The notes below the pieces were generated by a model. The model was not told the DNA's origin, did no database searches, and was given only the letters and a program-made list of their open reading frames with translations. The position numbers and the translations under genes were made by a program. Source: Bacteroidales bacterium (GTDB lineage: Bacteria; Bacteroidota; Bacteroidia; Bacteroidales; UBA932). From it: 64,000 bases of DNA. The stretch lies in NCBI GenBank assembly GCA_012510445.1, contig JAAZIA010000022.1:62001-126000 (forward strand), read 5' to 3'. Shown here in pieces: positions 18,698 to 25,936 of the stretch (position 1 is its first letter; the number at the start of each line of letters is the position of its first letter).

Positions 18698-19574
18698 CCT
18701 CCCTTTTTTTCGCTGCCCGTAACTTGGCGCTTCGTGCTCTGGAGTTCTCTTTTATTTCTTCTTCTGTGGGCGTAACGGGCTTTTTGTTTAGTACAGACAA
18801 GAGGCCGGCAGAGGCCGACTCCCTTAGAAAATGCTTTACTATTCTGTCTTCCAAAGAGTGGTACGTTATGACCACAAGCCTACCACCCGGGTTTAATAAA
18901 GGAATGCTTTGGGTAAGCAGTCCTTCCAGGGCCCTCAATTCGTTATTTACCTCAATCCGTAGGGCTTGGTATGTTTTTGCCAAAAACTTATGTTCTCCTG
19001 TATGCGGAATGAAAGGTTGTAAAGCAGCCCGTAACTCTTCCGTAGTCTGAAGGGGTTTTCTTTGGCGCCATTGTACCACAGCTGCAGCCATCGCTCCGGC
19101 ACGACTTAATCCTCCGTACCGTCTAAAAAGAGAAGCCAGGTCTTCCTGTTCGTATGTATTCAGTACTACGGCTGCTGTTTTTTTTGCTTTCCTGTTCATG
19201 CGCATATCCAAAGGAGCATCAAAGCGGAAAGAAAAGCCACGCTCTGGGGTATCAAATTGATGCCAAGATACCCCCAGGTCTGCCAATATGCCATCTACTC
19301 CCAAGATGCCTTTGTGCTTGCAAACTTGATGTATGAACCGAAAATTGGAATGAACCCAGTGTATTCTCTTGTCGTTAGGAAGATTATCTTGTGATTGGGT
19401 ATCCAAATCAAAAGCCAGCAACCGACCATCGGGCCCCAGACACTCCAGAATGTTCCTTGTATGTCCTCCGCCCCCGAATGTAGCGTCTAAGTATGTGCCT
19501 TCCTGTTTGATTGCCAGGAATTCGATACTTTCTCTCAAAAGGACCGGTATATGATAGAAAACCATAGGAGCCAA
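18681..19574 (-). CDS. rsmH: 16S rRNA (cytosine-1402-N4)-methyltransferase
   Basis: RsmH (MraW) N4-methylates C1402 of 16S rRNA with S-adenosylmethionine. Family motifs are 'YHIPVLLRESIEFL', the SAM loop 'YLDATFGGGGHT', 'GILADLGVSWHQFD' and 'VVITYHSLEDRIVKHF'. The 297-aa length is typical. It begins 2 bp after the mraZ stop; a second ATG lies three codons in. Together with mraZ it forms the standard head of the dcw operon. Confidence 0.97.
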   Translation of the reverse strand: MAPMVFYHIPVLLRESIEFLAIKQEGTYLDATFGGGGHTRNILECLGPDGRLLAFDLDTQSQDNLPNDKRIHWVHSNFRFIHQVCKHKGILGVDGILADLGVSWHQFDTPERGFSFRFDAPLDMRMNRKAKKTAAVVLNTYEQEDLASLFRRYGGLSRAGAMAAAVVQWRQRKPLQTTEELRAALQPFIPHTGEHKFLAKTYQALRIEVNNELRALEGLLTQSIPLLNPGGRLVVITYHSLEDRIVKHFLRESASAGLLSVLNKKPVTPTEEEIKENSRARSAKLRAAKKREDASHA

Positions 19575-19576
19575 TA

Positions 19577-20026
19577 TTAAGACAACAGCTTTTCTGCAAG
19601 CGATACATATTTATCTTCACTAATCAAACTCGCTTGATAGGACTCCTTTGGCCACAATTCAATTTTAAAATCAGCCCCTGCAAAAACGACCTCTCTTTTT
19701 ATCCCTATCATGTTGAGTAAATGTTTGGGAATCAGTATCCTTCCTGTTTTTTCATCGGGTTCAACAACGGCTCTGTTGCTCATATAAGCCCTCCAAAAGA
19801 CAGCGTGTTCACGGTTAAACGAAGGGTTCAATCGGCTTTTAACTGCCTCTGACTGTTTCTCCCATTCGTCGTATGAATACATTTCCAGACAGGGACTGAA
19901 CAAATCTTTCTTTACAACAAACCGCAGTGGCAAATCAGGATCTGCAAGTGCCTTCAATGCAGCAGGAAATACCAGACGACCTTTGTCGTCTAGTTTTGCA
20001 CTGTATTCTCCTATAAATTTTGCCAC
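19577..20026 (-). CDS. mraZ: transcriptional regulator MraZ
   Basis: MraZ is an AbrB/SpoVT-fold DNA-binding protein that forms rings and binds repeated boxes at its own promoter, controlling the dcw operon. It is 149 aa. 'GEYSAKLDDKGRLVFPA' and 'EPDEKTGRILIPKHLL' are the two repeated swapped-hairpin motifs. The start codon is GTG (20024-20026); no in-frame ATG precedes the conserved 'AKFIGEYSAKLD' N-terminus. Four TG(G/T)AA boxes lie just upstream. Confidence 0.96.
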   Translation of the reverse strand: MAKFIGEYSAKLDDKGRLVFPAALKALADPDLPLRFVVKKDLFSPCLEMYSYDEWEKQSEAVKSRLNPSFNREHAVFWRAYMSNRAVVEPDEKTGRILIPKHLLNMIGIKREVVFAGADFKIELWPKESYQASLISEDKYVSLAEKLLS

Positions 20027-20048
20027 GCTCAGATACTTTTCTTAGATG

Positions 20049-20056
20049 CAAAAATA
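20049..20056 (-). promoter_or_regulatory. predicted -7 promoter element for the mraZ/dcw operon
   Basis: On the minus strand this reads TATTTTTG, a match to the Bacteroidota -7 consensus TAnnTTTG. It predicts a start of transcription about 20 nt before the mraZ GTG. No good TTTG lies 19-21 nt upstream; that position is instead filled by the TG(G/T)AA boxes. Confidence 0.6.
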
Positions 20057-20060
20057 TAAA

Positions 20061-20100
20061 AATTTTTACACTATTTTCCATTTTTTTACAAATATTTCCA
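20061..20100 (-). promoter_or_regulatory. four 10-bp-spaced TG(G/T)AA boxes, predicted MraZ operator
   Basis: Read on the plus strand, four consecutive 10-bp blocks (20061-70, 71-80, 81-90, 91-100) each end in TTACA or TTCCA. On the minus strand this is TGGAA, TGTAA, TGGAA, TGTAA, one box per helical turn. In other bacteria MraZ binds three or four TGGGN-type boxes with 5-bp spacers (10-bp period) upstream of mraZ. The boxes lie immediately upstream of the -7 element, so bound MraZ would cover the -33 region. The neighbouring blocks on both sides lack the box. That these are the MraZ sites is inference from spacing and position. Confidence 0.75.
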
Positions 20101-20147
20101 CTTTGATACGTTTTTTCATAGTTTTGTATGAAAAGAAGAAAGGCAAT

Positions 20148-21431
20148 ATGAAAATCAAAGGTTTTATTTTCTTAGCAATTTGCTTTGTATGGGTCCATTG
20201 TTCTGTATCGCAAGAAAAATCAGATCTCCTGCCGCAAGAGCGGGAAGAAACCCCGGTAAGTAGCCAACTGGCGGAGTTTTGCAGCCTTTTTGAGTTGCCA
20301 AGCCAAGAATACAGTATAGAAAATGACGTGGTTAAAAGGAACGAAAACTTTTCTGCCCTTTTGCAAAACAAAGGAATAGGGCATCAAAAAGTATTTCTTG
20401 TATCGGAAGCTGCCCGGGGAATATTTGACATGCGAAAACTAAAGGCAGGCAACGCCTATTCGCTTTTATATACGAATGAAGCAGAAGAACCTTCCTATTT
20501 AGTATATCAGGAAAATTTCAGAACGTACATATGTTTTTCGCTTACAGACAGCTTGTGGGTTGCTCGTTCCCAGATTCCCCTACAAGTAGAAGAAAAATGC
20601 ATAGAAGTAACCATTGATCGTTCTTTATGGCAAGACTTGTCAGACGCCGGTTTTAATCCGCTGGTAGCTAACGGGCTGTCAGAAGTATTTGCCTGGACGG
20701 TAGATTTTTTTGGACTTCGCAAAGGAGATGTTTTTAGGGCTTACTACCTGGCGTACCTGCTCCAAGGCAAAGAAGTAGATGCCGGACCCATTTTGGCCGC
20801 ATCTTATACAAGAGACGGTGAATGCCGGCTTGCATTCCGGTACATACAGGATAGCATTCCGGGGTACTGGGACCAAGAAGGAATAAATTTACAAAGGACC
20901 TTCTTAAAAGCACCTCTTAAATACTCCAGGATCAGTTCCGGATTTTCCTATGCCCGCAGGCATCCCATTACGCGTGTAGTACGACCCCATACCGGGGTAG
21001 ATTATGCAGCACCTACAGGTACTCCTGTAATGAGCATTGGAGAGGGAAGAGTAATAGAAAGAACGTATACACGTGGCGGAGGCAATACCGTTAAAATTAA
21101 ACACAACAGCGTGTATACTACGGCGTACCTTCATCTGTCCCGCTTTGCATCGGGGCTGGTAGTAGGGAAACGCGTAGCACAAGGAGAAGTTATAGGTTAT
21201 GTGGGAAGTACAGGCATGTCAACGGGGCCACACCTGGATTTTCGTGTTTGGAAGAACGGAAAGCCCGTAAATCCTTTAACTATGGAATCTCTACCGGCAG
21301 ACCCTATTGAAGAAGGTCGCATGGAAGATTTCTTAGCCTCTGTTTTGCCTTATCGCAAATACATACAACCCGAGATCTATAAAGAAAAAGCCCTTCAGAT
21401 TATTGAGTATGCCGGTCTGAGTTTTGAGTGA
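20148..21431 (+). CDS. M23 family peptidase, probably exported (lipoprotein-like signal)
   Basis: A 427-aa predicted cell-envelope endopeptidase. The start is the ATG after an A/G-rich stretch; the protein then begins with a hydrophobic signal 'IKGFIFLAICFVWVHC', with a Cys that could be lipidated, though the lipobox is poor. The C-terminal third is an M23 (LytM/peptidoglycan DD-endopeptidase) domain: 'PHTGVDYAAPTGTPV' gives the first zinc His and Asp, and 'YLHLSR' follows. The last motif is 'TGPHLDFRV' instead of the usual HLHFE, so the final His ligand is Asp. The middle region has no recognised domain. It is divergent from mraZ; a -7-like TAGTTTTG lies at 20119-20126. Confidence 0.88.
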   Translation: MKIKGFIFLAICFVWVHCSVSQEKSDLLPQEREETPVSSQLAEFCSLFELPSQEYSIENDVVKRNENFSALLQNKGIGHQKVFLVSEAARGIFDMRKLKAGNAYSLLYTNEAEEPSYLVYQENFRTYICFSLTDSLWVARSQIPLQVEEKCIEVTIDRSLWQDLSDAGFNPLVANGLSEVFAWTVDFFGLRKGDVFRAYYLAYLLQGKEVDAGPILAASYTRDGECRLAFRYIQDSIPGYWDQEGINLQRTFLKAPLKYSRISSGFSYARRHPITRVVRPHTGVDYAAPTGTPVMSIGEGRVIERTYTRGGGNTVKIKHNSVYTTAYLHLSRFASGLVVGKRVAQGEVIGYVGSTGMSTGPHLDFRVWKNGKPVNPLTMESLPADPIEEGRMEDFLASVLPYRKYIQPEIYKEKALQIIEYAGLSFE

Positions 21432-22233
21432 GATCTTTTTCCCTTTCCAGAGCCTTAGCAGAGTAGTCAGCCAACGGGGACGGTTCTTCACGTGGCGCAA
21501 CGGGAATGATTTTTCGCAATTCAAAACTTTGCCCCAGGTATTTATGCCTTACCTCGGGGTTAGAAGCCAACTCTTCTGCTGTGCCGCTCTCCAGAATACT
21601 GCCTTCATAAAGCAGGTAGGCTCTGTCTGTTATGGCTAGTGTTTCGTGTACGTTGTGATCAGTAATAATCACACCAATGTCTTTTGTCTTCAAGCTGGCT
21701 ACAATTTGCTGAATGTCTTCTACAGCAATGGGGTCTACCCCGGCAAACGGTTCATCCAGTAAAATAAACTTAGGATCGAGTGCCAACGCCCTGGCAATTT
21801 CACAACGCCTGCGTTCTCCGCCCGACAGCTGAATCCCATAATTTTTCCTTACGGTTTGCAAACCAAATTCCTGTATCAAATGTTCCATCCTGTCTTTCCT
21901 CTCGGCTTTGTTTAAAGGAGAAAATTCCATAACAGACATGATGTTGTCTTCTACGTTCAGCTTCCTAAAAACAGAAGCTTCTTGTGCCAGGTAGCCAATG
22001 CCTTTTTGAGCCCGCCGGTACATAGGGTACGTAGTGACTTCCTCATTATCCAAGAAAATTTTACCTCCGTTAGGTTTAATCAAACCGGTAATCATGTAAA
22101 AACTGGTTGTCTTTCCGGCACCGTTAGGTCCCAGCAATCCTACAATTTCTCCTTGGTCTACGTATATGGAAATGCCTTTTACTACGGTTCTTAAACCGTA
22201 TCTTTTTACAAGGTTGTGACAGTGCAGGCGCAT
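21400..22233 (-). CDS. lptB: LPS export ABC transporter ATP-binding protein
   Basis: LptB powers lipopolysaccharide extraction by the LptFG complex at the inner membrane. It has Walker A 'GPNGAGKTTSFYM', the ABC signature 'LSGGERRRCEIA', Walker B 'FILLDEPFAGVDP' and the switch His in 'VIITDHNVHET'. LptB proteins are usually about 240 aa. This one is 277 because of a charged 30-residue tail after 'FELRKIIP'. The tail-coding end overlaps the convergent M23 gene by 32 bp. It lies 11 bp after dnaX and is probably cotranscribed with it. Confidence 0.93.
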   Translation of the reverse strand: MRLHCHNLVKRYGLRTVVKGISIYVDQGEIVGLLGPNGAGKTTSFYMITGLIKPNGGKIFLDNEEVTTYPMYRRAQKGIGYLAQEASVFRKLNVEDNIMSVMEFSPLNKAERKDRMEHLIQEFGLQTVRKNYGIQLSGGERRRCEIARALALDPKFILLDEPFAGVDPIAVEDIQQIVASLKTKDIGVIITDHNVHETLAITDRAYLLYEGSILESGTAEELASNPEVRHKYLGQSFELRKIIPVAPREEPSPLADYSAKALEREKDLTQNSDRHTQ

Positions 22234-22244
22234 GATAATGAATG

Positions 22245-23990
22245 TTAACTGATGTCCAGGTGTAAATCTTTACGAAGTTTGGCTACCTCGGGGTGCTTTT
22301 CTGCCAAAAATTTTATTCTTTCTTCCGGCATGTAACAATTGTTTCCTGTGGGCGTATTGTTAGATTCCTCAACCACAAGTGACATGCACACCTGCTTGTT
22401 TTTAAGGGCTGTTCTTAAGTATGAATTGATGACTCTGCCGTAATGTTCTTCTATCCATGATTTTTGTAATTCGTTAACCACCCTAAACTGTATTTTTGTT
22501 CCCTCTACTATTTGCGGTTCACAACGCGACAACGTGGCTGATAAATTAGGTTTGTTTTTAAAAAGATCGAAAAAGCCGGGAAGGACTTTTTTTAAGTCCT
22601 CTTCATTGGGAATCAGATTTTCCAGCGGCTGGTCGTTTAGCTCTTTATCTTCTTCCCTAGCCTTTTCTCTTTGATGAATTCTGTCCTTGATCGAGGGTGG
22701 GGCAGCTCCGGAAGCAGGAGTGGTTGCCGAGGCGGCAGCAGCAGGAGTTGTTGCTGCGGTGTCTGTAGGAGCAGAAGACGTAGCCGAGGTATCTGTAGCA
22801 GCCGGAGTTGCAGTTGTGGTGTCTGTAAGAGCCGGAGTTGCAGCAGAAGCAACAGGCGATTGAACCCCGACAGTTTTTTGTGCTGCCGACCGCTCGCTTT
22901 CTGCAAGGCGGCTCAATTTTACCAAAGCCACTTCCAGGTGAAGTCTGGGAAAACTGCTTTCCTTATAGGCAGACTCGGTCTGAGTACATATGTTCAGTGC
23001 GTGAAACAAAAAAAGAGGAGAGCAAGCTTCTGCTTGACGGGTATATTTTTCCGCGATATCAGGACCGTATTCCAGTAAGGGAAGGCTTTTGGGTTGTTTG
23101 CACACCAGAAGGTCTCTGAAGTGCGACGCCAGTCCGCCAATGAAGTGCAAGGCGTTGAAACCTCGGGACAAAATTTCATCCAACAACAAAAGCATGCCTT
23201 CGTACTTACCTTCCAGTGCCATGTCTGTAAGCCGGAAATAATACTCACGGTCCAAAACGTTCAGGTTATCAATGACCTGCTCATACGTAATGTTTTTTCC
23301 GCTCACGGCAATGCATTGATCCAATAGGGTAAGGGCATCGCGCATGGCTCCGTCTGCTTTTTGTGCCATCACGTGCAACGAATCCCGGCCTATGGTTACT
23401 CCCTCGTTTTGAGCTACCTGTGCCAGCCGCTCCATCATGGCTTTTATGGAAATTCTGTTGAAATCAAAAACTTGACAGCGCGATAAAACGGTAGGCAGTA
23501 CTTTGTGTTTTTCCGTTGTTGCCAAAATAAAAAGTGCGTAGGAAGGTGGTTCTTCCAACGTTTTTAAAAAAGCATTGAAAGCAGACTGCGAAAGCATGTG
23601 CACCTCGTCTATGATATAAACGCTATGCTTGCCAATTTGTGGCGGAATCCTTACTTTGTCAATCAATTCCCGTATGTCGTCCACAGAGTTGTTAGAGGCG
23701 GCATCCAGTTCGTGTATAGAGTAAGACCTGCCTTCTGCAAAGGACTTGCAAGATTCACACTCGCCGCAGGCTTCTGTGTCTTGAGTAGGATTAAAGCAGT
23801 TGATGGTTCTGGCAAAAATCCGGGCACACGTTGTTTTGCCTACTCCTCGGGGACCACAAAACAAATAGGCGTGAGCCAGTTGTTTACGGCTTATGGCATT
23901 TTTGAGTGTGGCTACAATGTTGTCCTGATCAACAACATCGTTAAATTGCTGAGGCCTGTATTTACGGGCAGAAACAACAAAGGGATTCAT
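22245..23990 (-). CDS. dnaX: DNA polymerase III subunit gamma/tau
   Basis: DnaX is the clamp-loader ATPase. The start chosen is the ATG at 23990 ('MNPFVVSARKYRPQ'); an in-frame TTG three codons upstream is less likely. Walker A is 'GPRGVGKTTCARIF'. The zinc-binding Cys cluster 'CFNPTQDTEACGECESC' and 'IDEVHMLS' (Walker B) follow, with 'TTEKHKVLPTVLSRCQ' as sensor region. The 581-aa form contains an Ala/Thr/Pro/Asp linker built from 10-residue repeats (about residues 375-430) before the tau C-terminal domain. A slippery A7 run lies in that domain. Confidence 0.96.
   Translation of the reverse strand: MNPFVVSARKYRPQQFNDVVDQDNIVATLKNAISRKQLAHAYLFCGPRGVGKTTCARIFARTINCFNPTQDTEACGECESCKSFAEGRSYSIHELDAASNNSVDDIRELIDKVRIPPQIGKHSVYIIDEVHMLSQSAFNAFLKTLEEPPSYALFILATTEKHKVLPTVLSRCQVFDFNRISIKAMMERLAQVAQNEGVTIGRDSLHVMAQKADGAMRDALTLLDQCIAVSGKNITYEQVIDNLNVLDREYYFRLTDMALEGKYEGMLLLLDEILSRGFNALHFIGGLASHFRDLLVCKQPKSLPLLEYGPDIAEKYTRQAEACSPLFLFHALNICTQTESAYKESSFPRLHLEVALVKLSRLAESERSAAQKTVGVQSPVASAATPALTDTTTATPAATDTSATSSAPTDTAATTPAAAASATTPASGAAPPSIKDRIHQREKAREEDKELNDQPLENLIPNEEDLKKVLPGFFDLFKNKPNLSATLSRCEPQIVEGTKIQFRVVNELQKSWIEEHYGRVINSYLRTALKNKQVCMSLVVEESNNTPTGNNCYMPEERIKFLAEKHPEVAKLRKDLHLDIS
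22587..22593 (-). other. candidate -1 frameshift heptamer in dnaX
   Basis: On the coding strand the in-frame codons are TTA AAA AAA GTC, containing the heptamer A-AAA-AAA (codons for Leu-Lys-Lys, Lys468). Slipping back one base gives nine new residues (SPSRLFRSF) then TAA, a 477-residue gamma-like product without the tau C-terminal part. The run sits inside a small palindrome (GGACTT...AAGTCC). A GAAGAGG stretch lies a few nt upstream, closer than the stimulatory SD spacing in E. coli. Use of the site is inferred only. Confidence 0.4.
22741..22850 (-). repeat. 30-bp imperfect tandem repeats in the dnaX linker
   Basis: Consecutive 30-bp units starting at 22741, 22771, 22801 and 22831 share words such as 'GGAGTTG' and 'GTGTCTGTA'. 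They encode the 10-residue motif PA(A/L)TDTxxAT in the DnaX linker. The last unit is partly degenerate. The unit length is a multiple of three, so copy-number change would keep the frame. Confidence 0.75.
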
Positions 23991-23996
23991 AACGAA

Positions 23997-24004
23997 CAAA
24001 GATA
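23997..24004 (-). promoter_or_regulatory. predicted -7 element of dnaX
   Basis: Minus-strand TATCTTTG matches TAnnTTTG. Only 6 nt separate its last base from the dnaX ATG at 23990, so transcription would begin at or within a couple of bases of the start codon. No TTTG is visible at the -33 position. Confidence 0.5.
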
Positions 24005-24016
24005 AGAAATAATCCC

Positions 24017-24024
24017 TATTTTTG
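24017..24024 (+). promoter_or_regulatory. predicted -7 element of the M16 peptidase gene
   Basis: TATTTTTG, a match to TAnnTTTG, 24 nt before the ATG at 24049. It faces away from the dnaX -7 element 12 bp to its left, making a compact divergent promoter pair. Confidence 0.5.
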
Positions 24025-24048
24025 CGGCTCGGTTAACTTGCTGAAACA

Positions 24049-25293
24049 ATGAATAACGTTCTACTTACCACCTTGTCTTCCGGCATTCCGTGTGTGATAG
24101 GCACCACTGCTTCTCCTGTAAGCTATTGTGCTTTGAGCACTATGGCCGGTACCCGATTTGAACCGGAAGGCCTTGCGGGACTGGCGCATTTTTGTGAACA
24201 TATGTTGTTTAAAGGAACGGTAAAAAGAAACGCTTGGCACATAAACAATCGATTGGAAAGGCTAGGCGGAGAAATCAATGCTTTTACCACAAAAGAAGAG
24301 TTAGTACTCCACGCCACGGTACTGCGTGAAGATCTGGATAAAGCCCTGGAATTGATGTCGGATCTGGTCCTTCATTCTGTTTTTTCCAAAGAGGGAATTG
24401 CTAAAGAAAGAGAAGTCATTCTGGAAGAAATTCGTTCTTACAAAGATTCTCCCACAGAGTTGATTTACGATGCGTTTGAAGAAAAATTGTTTTGTGGCAC
24501 TTCCATGGCAAAACCCATTCTGGGCTATCCTCGGGAATTGAAGAAGATAGGATCGGAGCATATGAAGGCGTTTATGAAAGAACGCTTTGTTCCGGGAAAC
24601 ATGGCGTTAAGCATAGTGGGGAATACTACTCAGTCACGTGTTTGGGCGTTGGCAGAAAAATACTTTGGAGAGAATTCCATTTCTTTACCAACAGAAAAGA
24701 CAGAAAGACCGGAAAACGGAAACTCTTTCTGTGAACCTGCCTGTCTTTTTGAAGAAGCACAGAAAAGAGGAACGTACCAAGCGCATTGCCTTACCGGATC
24801 TACAGCCTATGGACTGCATCATAAATACAGAATACCCCTAGTGCTGCTGATGAACGTGATGGGAGGCCCGGCATCCAATGCTCGGTTGCATATGTTATTA
24901 AGGGAAAAGCACGGACTTGTTTATACGGTAGAGGCTTCTTACCAGCCGTATACAGATACGGGGTTCGCCGGTATTTATTTTGGAACTGATGCTCCCAACG
25001 TAACGCGTTGCAGGGAATTGGTAGAAAAAGTAATTGCTCAATACAGCCGTTCCCGGATGACTGGTTTGCAATTGAACAGAGCAAAAAAACAACTTATTGG
25101 GCAAGTGTCTATAGCAGAAGACAACCACGAAGTACAATGTCTTTCTATGGGGAAAAGCTTACTTTCCTTTGGGAAAGTCTTAACTCATAGTCAGTTGGTG
25201 TCTGAAATAGAGTCTGTTACACCGCTGCAAATTATGGAAGCAGCCAACCAAATTTGGGATGAAAAAAGAAGGTGTACCTTACTTTACCATTAA
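24049..25293 (+). CDS. M16 family zinc metallopeptidase
   Basis: This 414-aa pitrilysin/processing-peptidase-type protein has the inverted zinc motif HxxEH in 'LAHFCEHMLFKGT' (His about residue 46, Glu and His two and three residues on). The downstream Glu ligand region is 'LEEIRSYKDSP'. A C-terminal half with the second M16 domain pattern ('MNVMGGPASNARLHMLLREKHGLVYTV' split) is present. No signal peptide is evident, so it is probably cytoplasmic. It is divergent from dnaX and convergent with efp, 11 bp away. The substrate cannot be inferred. Confidence 0.93.
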   Translation: MNNVLLTTLSSGIPCVIGTTASPVSYCALSTMAGTRFEPEGLAGLAHFCEHMLFKGTVKRNAWHINNRLERLGGEINAFTTKEELVLHATVLREDLDKALELMSDLVLHSVFSKEGIAKEREVILEEIRSYKDSPTELIYDAFEEKLFCGTSMAKPILGYPRELKKIGSEHMKAFMKERFVPGNMALSIVGNTTQSRVWALAEKYFGENSISLPTEKTERPENGNSFCEPACLFEEAQKRGTYQAHCLTGSTAYGLHHKYRIPLVLLMNVMGGPASNARLHMLLREKHGLVYTVEASYQPYTDTGFAGIYFGTDAPNVTRCRELVEKVIAQYSRSRMTGLQLNRAKKQLIGQVSIAEDNHEVQCLSMGKSLLSFGKVLTHSQLVSEIESVTPLQIMEAANQIWDEKRRCTLLYH

Positions 25294-25304
25294 CAATTGG
25301 CAGG

Positions 25305-25871
25305 TTATCTTACGCGTTCTGAATACGCACGTGTACGTGTGTCTACTTTAATATGGTCTCCCTGGTTTATGAAAAGAGGCACCATAATTTCCGCCCCTGT
25401 TTCTATGGTAGCAGACTTAAGGACGTTGGAAGAAGCTGTATCGCCTTTTACGGCCGGTTCTGTATACGTTACTTCCATTTCTACAAAAGGAGGTAACTCG
25501 CAAGTGAGTACACGCTCTTCATCTGCCAGAAACATCATTTCTACATGTTGCCCTTCTTTCATAAGGTCCGGATTTTCAAGCAAATCGGCCTGCAGGAAAA
25601 TTTGCTCAAAAGTTTCTGTATGCATAAAGTGATAACCTGTATCGTCTTGGTAAAGGTATTGGTAAGGGCGTCTTTCTACGCGAATGGTATCTATTCTTTC
25701 CCCTGCTGTAAATGTATTTTCCAGTACTCTTCCGTTTTCCAAGTTGCGAAGTTTTGTCTTCACAAAGGCAGCTCCTTTCCCCGGTTTTACGTGTTGAAAC
25801 CAAATGATAGAGCAAGGCTTCCCGTTAAAAGAAATGTACATACCGTTTTTAAAATCTGCTGTTGTTGCCAT
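25305..25871 (-). CDS. efp: translation elongation factor P
   Basis: EF-P relieves ribosome stalling at polyproline stretches. I take the ATG at 25871 ('MATTADFKNGMYISF'), giving the family-typical 188 aa; a start nine codons upstream would lie within the promoter. The 'KPGKGAAFVKTKLRNL' loop carries Lys32, the position modified or placed near the CCA end in other EF-Ps. 'DETGYHFM'-type and C-terminal OB-fold blocks are present. No modification gene (epmA/epmB) is nearby. Confidence 0.96.
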   Translation of the reverse strand: MATTADFKNGMYISFNGKPCSIIWFQHVKPGKGAAFVKTKLRNLENGRVLENTFTAGERIDTIRVERRPYQYLYQDDTGYHFMHTETFEQIFLQADLLENPDLMKEGQHVEMMFLADEERVLTCELPPFVEMEVTYTEPAVKGDTASSNVLKSATIETGAEIMVPLFINQGDHIKVDTRTRAYSERVR

Positions 25872-25895
25872 AAATAGTAAGAATTTTAATGAATA

Positions 25896-25927
25896 CAAAT
25901 TTACATGTTTTTTTTTATATATCTTTG
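25896..25927. promoter_or_regulatory. divergent -7 elements of efp and the GNAT-like gene
   Basis: Minus strand 25903-25896 reads TAAATTTG (efp, about 24 nt before its ATG). Plus strand 25920-25927 reads TATCTTTG (GNAT-like gene, 9 nt before the ATG at 25937). Both fit TAnnTTTG. Confidence 0.5.
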
Positions 25928-25936
25928 CATGCTGTT

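Noticed and set aside
22637-22906. Leu/Gln-rich open frame inside dnaX
   Set aside because: It is the out-of-frame reading of the GC-rich dnaX linker repeats; the dnaX frame carries all conserved motifs.
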